In this document: positions 43,101 to 47,036 of the stretch, piece by piece
How the letters are laid out: every line of letters starts with the position of its first letter
How positions within the stretch are numbered: position 1 is the first letter of the stretch
Assembly: GCA_016748015.1 (NCBI GenBank)
Contig: JAAOMT010000008.1
Coordinates: forward strand, 61,129-108,164
Direction of reading: 5' to 3'
Origin: Geosiphon pyriformis
Lineage: Eukaryota > Glomeromycota > Glomeromycetes > Archaeosporales > Geosiphonaceae
Length of the DNA stretch: 47,036 nucleotides
Position numbers and translations under genes: made by a program
The notes under the pieces: model-generated
Told to the model about the DNA's origin: nothing
What the model saw: the letters and a program-made list of their open reading frames with translations, nothing else
The model's database searches: none

Positions 43101-46100
43101 TTTATACAGAACACCAAATTTGCTGTAGGTATTTAAAACTTGATCAAATAAAATTTTTCTAATTGTCTTAATTAGTACAATTAGCTATATATTTATTAAA
43201 ATGCTCTTCTAATTATAAGACTTAAAAATTATTGAAATCTATATTTTTTCTAATAAACTAGAATATTACTTAGAATTAAATAATAATTAAATAAGAATTC
43301 AACAGAATTTCAAAACTAAATTGTTATAATGCTTTTAAAACTTATTAAATATATTAAACAGATTGATGATTTTGCTATTAAACAAATTACCAATAACTAA
43401 AACCAAAATTTTTCATGTTGATTTTTATTATAATACCAGAAAAAAAATTATTATTTATATAATTTATAAGTATATATTGGTAAAATTACAGATTTGACAA
43501 TACTAAAAACAAAACTTTTTTTATATCTATTTTTTAATAATTCTATTAATTTTATTTATTACTTTATCAGAGTTCAAAACCAATTTTTTCTTAATTACAA
43601 AGTAATTTAAAATTATTTTATAAAAAAACTACTTTAAAATACTTTTTATTATGTATTTTTTATTAAAATAAAAAATGTTTATATATTTTTAACTGTCTTT
43701 AATTTATAATACTTGGATTTTCTATTTTTTTTTAATCAATAATAAATATTTAATAAGATTTTCCAATTTTATATTATTTTGAACCAACTTGCTAATTTCA
43801 GAAACTTTTTTATCATTAACAGTTAACTAAGTTCTAATAAAATAATTAAATTCAAGTTTGTTACTTAAAACTAAACATTTACAATTTTAACTATTAGTTA
43901 TTTTAACTTAAAAAACTTTTTATTTTTATAAATTTATTCAGTAATATTAAAAACATAGTAGAAAAACAGTTATCAAAATGTGTTTATTTGGGCTTGTTTA
44001 TATTTTTTATATTAAATTTCTAATAATTTTTATTAGTCTGCTTGCAAATACTATTTAAACAAATATTTAAAAGACTTTCTAAACTAATTAAGACTAAAAC
44101 TGTCTTATAATTAGTATTAAAAAGCCAAATATAAAGTTAATTTTATAATATATAATTGCAAATAAATAATTTTTATTTATTAAAACATAATTAATAAATT
44201 TTCAACTTTTTTAGAAATTTTTAAGTAAAAGTTTTGAACAATAAATATTCACTAAAAGAATTAACCAATTTTAAACTCAAACAAAACTTATAACTTACAC
44301 TTTTTTTAATCTATTTTTATTAAAATCTCTTTTAAAAACCATAAAAAAGCTGGAATTAACCATTTTAACAATAAAAAAGTTAATTTTTAACATTTAATTA
44401 AACTTAGTTTTAGCAAAAACACTAATATACAAACCCAATATTATGACTAAAAGCTTATTTCTAAACAAAAAATAAACTAAAATTACCTAATCCAATATTT
44501 TTTCTACTTTTAAAACATATTAAGCCAAAAAATTATTCATAATAACAGCCAAACTAGCATTAAAAAATTTTTATTTTGCTTGGCAAGAACATTTATTTTT
44601 CTAAAATTACAAATAACTATTTTCTAAATAAGACTAATTATTAATATATCAAAAAAAAATACATTTTAAACCAAACTAAATTATTAAATCTTGTTAGCAA
44701 ATTGATAATTAAGCTTAACAAATTTTTAACTGAATTTTTAAATTGATTATATTTGAAGATATTAAAAGACTCAGCTTTGTAATTTTATTATTAGTAAATA
44801 TATTTAAATCTCTTTTATTATTATATCATTTATTTGATTTTATAATAAAAAAATTATTAGCAATTAACATTTAAAATTAAACTAGAAAATTATTAACACA
44901 AATACATTATTATTAGCCAAAATTTAAAATATTAATAAGAATAAAATTATTTTTATAATTTTTATTATTAACTAGTATATATTATTATTTTAATTTATTA
45001 CTTATTATTTTATTAAATTATCTGAATTATTATTTAATTAATAATTTGATTTATACAAAATACAAATATAACCAAATCGTAATAATTAAATTATATAATA
45101 TACTAAACTATATAATATTTAGAATTTGTTGAAATATTTAATAATTCAATAAAATATTCAATAGTTTATTAAAATAATTTATAGTTTACATAAATAATAT
45201 GTAGTCTGATAAAATGTATTTTTAGTTTGCCAAAATATTAGAAAAAAAAGTGTTAAATTATAGAGTAGTATTATAATAAGTTATATTAAAAAAAGCTTTT
45301 TTCTTTAAGAAAATATATCTTTATCAATATTTTTTTAGTATTTTTTATTAGATATTTTAGTAAAAATTATTTTTTATATAAATTAATTCTAATAAAAACT
45401 TACTTTAAAAAAAAAACAATAAAAATTCTTAATTATTTTTGTTTTGAAATTAACTATTTTATACTAATATTTTAAAATTGATTAGCTACCAATTTTAATA
45501 AATTTTAAGTCTAAATTCAAAACAATTTTTTAACATATTTTCTTATATTTTTTATAGTTTATTTTTTATTTTTATTTTTTTTATATTATTGAATAGTTTA
45601 TAATTAAAATTTTCTGTAGAAGAATTGACTTTTACAGTAAAATAATTACACATATTTTTAAAAACTTACAGAAAAGATTTTTTTGTAAAAAAATTAACTT
45701 TTATTACAAAGTAACTATATAAATAATTGACATAAAATTGGTTATTTTATTATAAATTCAACTATATATATAATCTAAAGTATAGAAAAATACTTTAGAA
45801 AAGAAATTAGCTTATTAAAAATTTACTTACTTTTATTAACAGCAGAATAAGTAACAAAATAATATTAATAACATTAAAAAAAAATAAAAAAATCTTTAAT
45901 AACAGTATCTAATCTTTTAGCCAACTTATTAATCTGTTTTATAAAGCTGGCAAAACTGTTTTTAATTTTGTTAAATTATTTTTTCATTAAATTTATAATT
46001 ATCAAAGAAGATTTAACTTTGCTTAAAAAACTAAACTAAAAAAAACATTAGAAAATATTTGAAAAAAAAATTTGCTAATTACAAACATTTAAGTTTTGTT

Positions 46101-47036
46101 ATTAAAAACTATTAAACAAACAATAAAAGCAAACTTTCTTTTATAAATTTTAGCCAACTTAAACTAATCTAAAACCAAAAAAAAAGTTTTTTTTATTTTT
46201 AAGTATTAGTTTATTATTAGCTAATCTATAATTAAAAAAGATATGACTAAGCATACTACAAATTAAACAAAAAGCTAAAGATAAATACAACTAATAAAAA
46301 ATAATACTTTTTATAACAGAGATTATAGTTATAATTTTAACTAAATTCTTTTTAAAGTTAAAACAAACAATAACATACTTAATATAAGTATAATTAATTA
46401 GATTTTAATCAATTACATAGGTTTTTCTACCAATTAATTCAATAAAATCTCAAAAATTATAAGCATTTATTTTTACAAAAAGTATATAAAGCAAAATTTT
46501 AAACTTATCTTTAAAATTTTATAATTATTTATTAATATTGGTTTTTGTTATATAAACTATATTTTTTCCAATAAAGATAGATTATTTAGATATTAACAGA
46601 TTAGCTTAAATTTGATCATCTAATTTTCACTTTTTGTTACAGTTTTACTAATTGTATCTTAATTAACTTAATATTACCAAAATTAATAAGTGTAATTTAC
46701 ATAGTTTCTACAGATATTTCTACAGATATTTTTTTTATAATAATTGCTTGATTTATTTAATTGTTTACTAAATATTTAAGATTAGTATTTATTATAATAT
46801 TATAATTATTTGCTAAATTAGCCATAGTTAATATTGCTTTTTCAGAAGTAAAAAATATTTAAATAATTCTATCAAATTTTAAAGAAATAAAAACTCTTCC
46901 AAAATTATTTATATCAGAAAACATATTTTAATTATCTTTAATTTATTCTGAACTGACTTTTTAATGATAGCTAAAAAATTAATATCTAAAACAAATAATT
47001 TGCAAACCAAAATATAAACCAAAAGCTTGAGAAAAA
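40190..47036 (-). mobile_element. LINE copy 2, heavily decayed, running off the window
   Basis: This follows copy 1 collinearly on the minus strand in the part of the element shared. The RNase H region (29080-29230) matches 41395-41590, the catalytic RT region (33690-33740) matches 42620-42680, the N-G-K-A-A-G block (34420-34480) matches 43320-43390, the endonuclease part (35660-35780) matches 44410-44530, the ORF1 knuckle region matches about 46230-46300, and the RRM region (37170-37390) matches 46720-46920. The RT catalytic pair D-D is replaced by N-N (42634-42645). Transitions dominate where I compared. Copy 2 lacks the TE-D insertion. The 3' end near 40190 is uncertain. Confidence 0.8.
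44908..45830 (+). repeat. Decayed LTR of the TE-A family inside LINE copy 2
   Basis: TATTATTAGCCAAAATTTAA at 44908 corresponds to TATTATCAGGAAAATTTTAG at 10910. Later landmarks follow in order: TTTATTACTTATTATTT near 44992-45012, AATTTGATTTATAC near 45046, TATATTAAAAAAAGC (TATA region) near 45280, TTTCTGTAGAAGAATTGACTT near 45613-45632, and a GGTTATTTTATTATAAA phrase near 45740. No internal region is present, so it is a solo or partial LTR. The right end and target duplication could not be fixed. LINE copy 2 continues on both sides. Confidence 0.75.

Noticed and set aside
28013-47036. A recent segmental duplication producing the two LINE copies
   Set aside because: The copies differ greatly in decay and carry different insertions at different places, so they are separate insertions of one family.

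Overview
The window looks like a piece of a very AT-rich fungal genome made almost entirely of transposable elements (TEs). I see no intact host gene, no RNA gene and no CRISPR array. The TE proteins (Ty3-type Gag-Pol carrying a dUTPase, and a LINE with APE-type endonuclease, RT and RNase H) resemble families I associate with arbuscular mycorrhizal fungi (Glomeromycotina, such as Rhizophagus or Gigaspora). That assignment is from memory of family style and not from a search. Nearly every coding stretch is broken. Most lesions are C-to-T or G-to-A changes (Trp and Gln codons turned into stops, catalytic Asp turned into Asn), plus some 1-nt indels.

Layout. 1-1157: AT-rich DNA, an unassigned segment and a 40-bp repeat. 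About 1158-28013: an old Ty3/gypsy element (TE-B, + strand) split by later insertions. TE-B holds a 5' LTR (to 1966), a leader (1967-2126), gag (11882-13866) and PR-Cys-dUTPase-RT (24684-28013). TE-A (2127-11881) sits in its leader. TE-C (13867-24683) sits between its gag and PR. A LINE (minus strand, about 28013-37945) cuts it off in RNase H. The 3' LTR of TE-C is itself split by a solo LTR (23620-24420). The LINE is split by a short non-autonomous LTR element, TE-D (29796-33108). 37946-40190: extremely AT-rich DNA with a ~112-bp tandem repeat. About 40190 to the end: a second, much older minus-strand copy of the same LINE family, split by a decayed LTR of the TE-A family (44908 to about 45830).

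The three large Ty3 copies share one unusual polyprotein plan: Gag, aspartic protease, a multi-CxxC (probably zinc-binding) module, a complete trimeric-type dUTPase, an unassigned beta-rich stretch, RT, RNase H, integrase with a GPY/F-like end and, in TE-A and TE-C, an extra homologous coding stretch between integrase and the polypurine tract. In TE-C, gag through most of the dUTPase stays in a single frame, so Gag and Pol were probably made as one polyprotein. This dUTPase-bearing Ty3 lineage is the best candidate here for a poorly described system.

Insertion junctions give a relative order: TE-B first, then TE-A, TE-C and the LINE inside it, then the solo LTR inside TE-C and TE-D inside the LINE. 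TSDs of about 4 bp (CCAT/CTAT, CCAT/CCAT, ATAG/ATAG) support three of these. TE-D is instead flanked by an unusual 23-bp duplication.
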